Assembly (NCBI RefSeq): GCF_001275385.1
Contig: NZ_LGIW01000015.1
Coordinates: 1,488,001 to 1,552,000 of the forward strand
Source of the DNA: Exiguobacterium sp. BMC-KP
GTDB taxonomy: Bacteria; Bacillota; Bacilli; Exiguobacteriales; Exiguobacteriaceae
Direction of reading: 5' to 3'
DNA length: 64,000 nt
The translations under genes and the position numbers were made by a program. Under the pieces are notes generated by a model. The model ran no database searches. It saw only the letters and a program-made list of their open reading frames with translations, and had not been told where the DNA came from. The stretch's first letter is position 1; every line of letters starts with the position of its first letter. This document shows, piece by piece, positions 63,989 to 64,000 of this stretch.

Positions 63989-64000
63989 GCAAAGAAGGGT

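Overview
The window is a 64 kb piece of a low-to-mid GC Firmicutes chromosome. Gene order follows the Bacillus subtilis backbone closely (tig, clpX, lonA, ysxC, hemACDBL, valS, folC, comC-like; sdhCAB; uvrC; trxA, etfAB, fadR, lcfA, yshE, mutS2, polX, zapA, rnhC). Every sporulation or germination gene expected in those blocks is missing: spoVID and ysxE, gerE, and gerM. With the type IV pilus cluster this points to a non-spore-forming Exiguobacterium or close relative. That identification is inferred from content and synteny, not from an rRNA gene, and none is present.

Layout. (1) 1-15.7 kb: a type IV pilus locus. A leftward run encodes a VanW/G5-like membrane-anchored protein, a small membrane protein, PilB, PilT, PilC, a pilin with its own promoter, the prepilin peptidase and a PilM-PilN fusion cut by the left edge. 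A divergent rightward run encodes three prepilin-like minor pilins. These converge on a leftward pair: a 1200-residue secreted surface protein and a membrane-anchored ankyrin protein. (2) 15.8-34.3 kb, leftward: folC, valS with a valine T-box leader, hemACDBL (no hemX), an AI-2E-family permease, engB, lonA, clpX, tig, an unknown protein and a lipoprotein. (3) 34.4-41.5 kb: tRNA-Arg(TCT), ysnB-like phosphoesterase, rdgB, rph, racE, ptsH, a ysmA-like thioesterase and sdhCAB. (4) 41.5-46.3 kb, mostly rightward: yslB- and yvbH-like genes, a disulfide-type flavin oxidoreductase and a VOC protein, with uvrC on the other strand. (5) 46.4-57.6 kb, leftward: trxA, etfA, etfB, fadR, lcfA, a YitT-family protein, a 27-residue membrane ORF, yshE, mutS2, polX, cvpA and zapA. 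(6) 57.7-64 kb: rnhC, a MurE-like ligase with an atypical substrate motif, a two-component system, and a MarR-MFS efflux-type pair behind a 32-bp perfect palindrome.

The accessory part most worth attention is the pilus locus. Its motor, platform, pilin, peptidase and minor pilins sit beside unfamiliar partners: the VanW/G5-like protein with no GGGxCQ motif, a GspK-like minor pilin lacking Glu+5 and carrying a repetitive beta-helix-like body, and the large secreted protein with its ankyrin neighbour. In the fatty-acid block, near-consensus FadR boxes and a cre-like site tie lcfA, fadR and etfBA into one regulon, although fadB is absent. Many start codons were set downstream of the longest possible ORF, because strong ribosome-binding sites, family lengths and operon overlaps support the shorter forms. 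No CRISPR array, insertion sequence, prophage or rRNA was seen.
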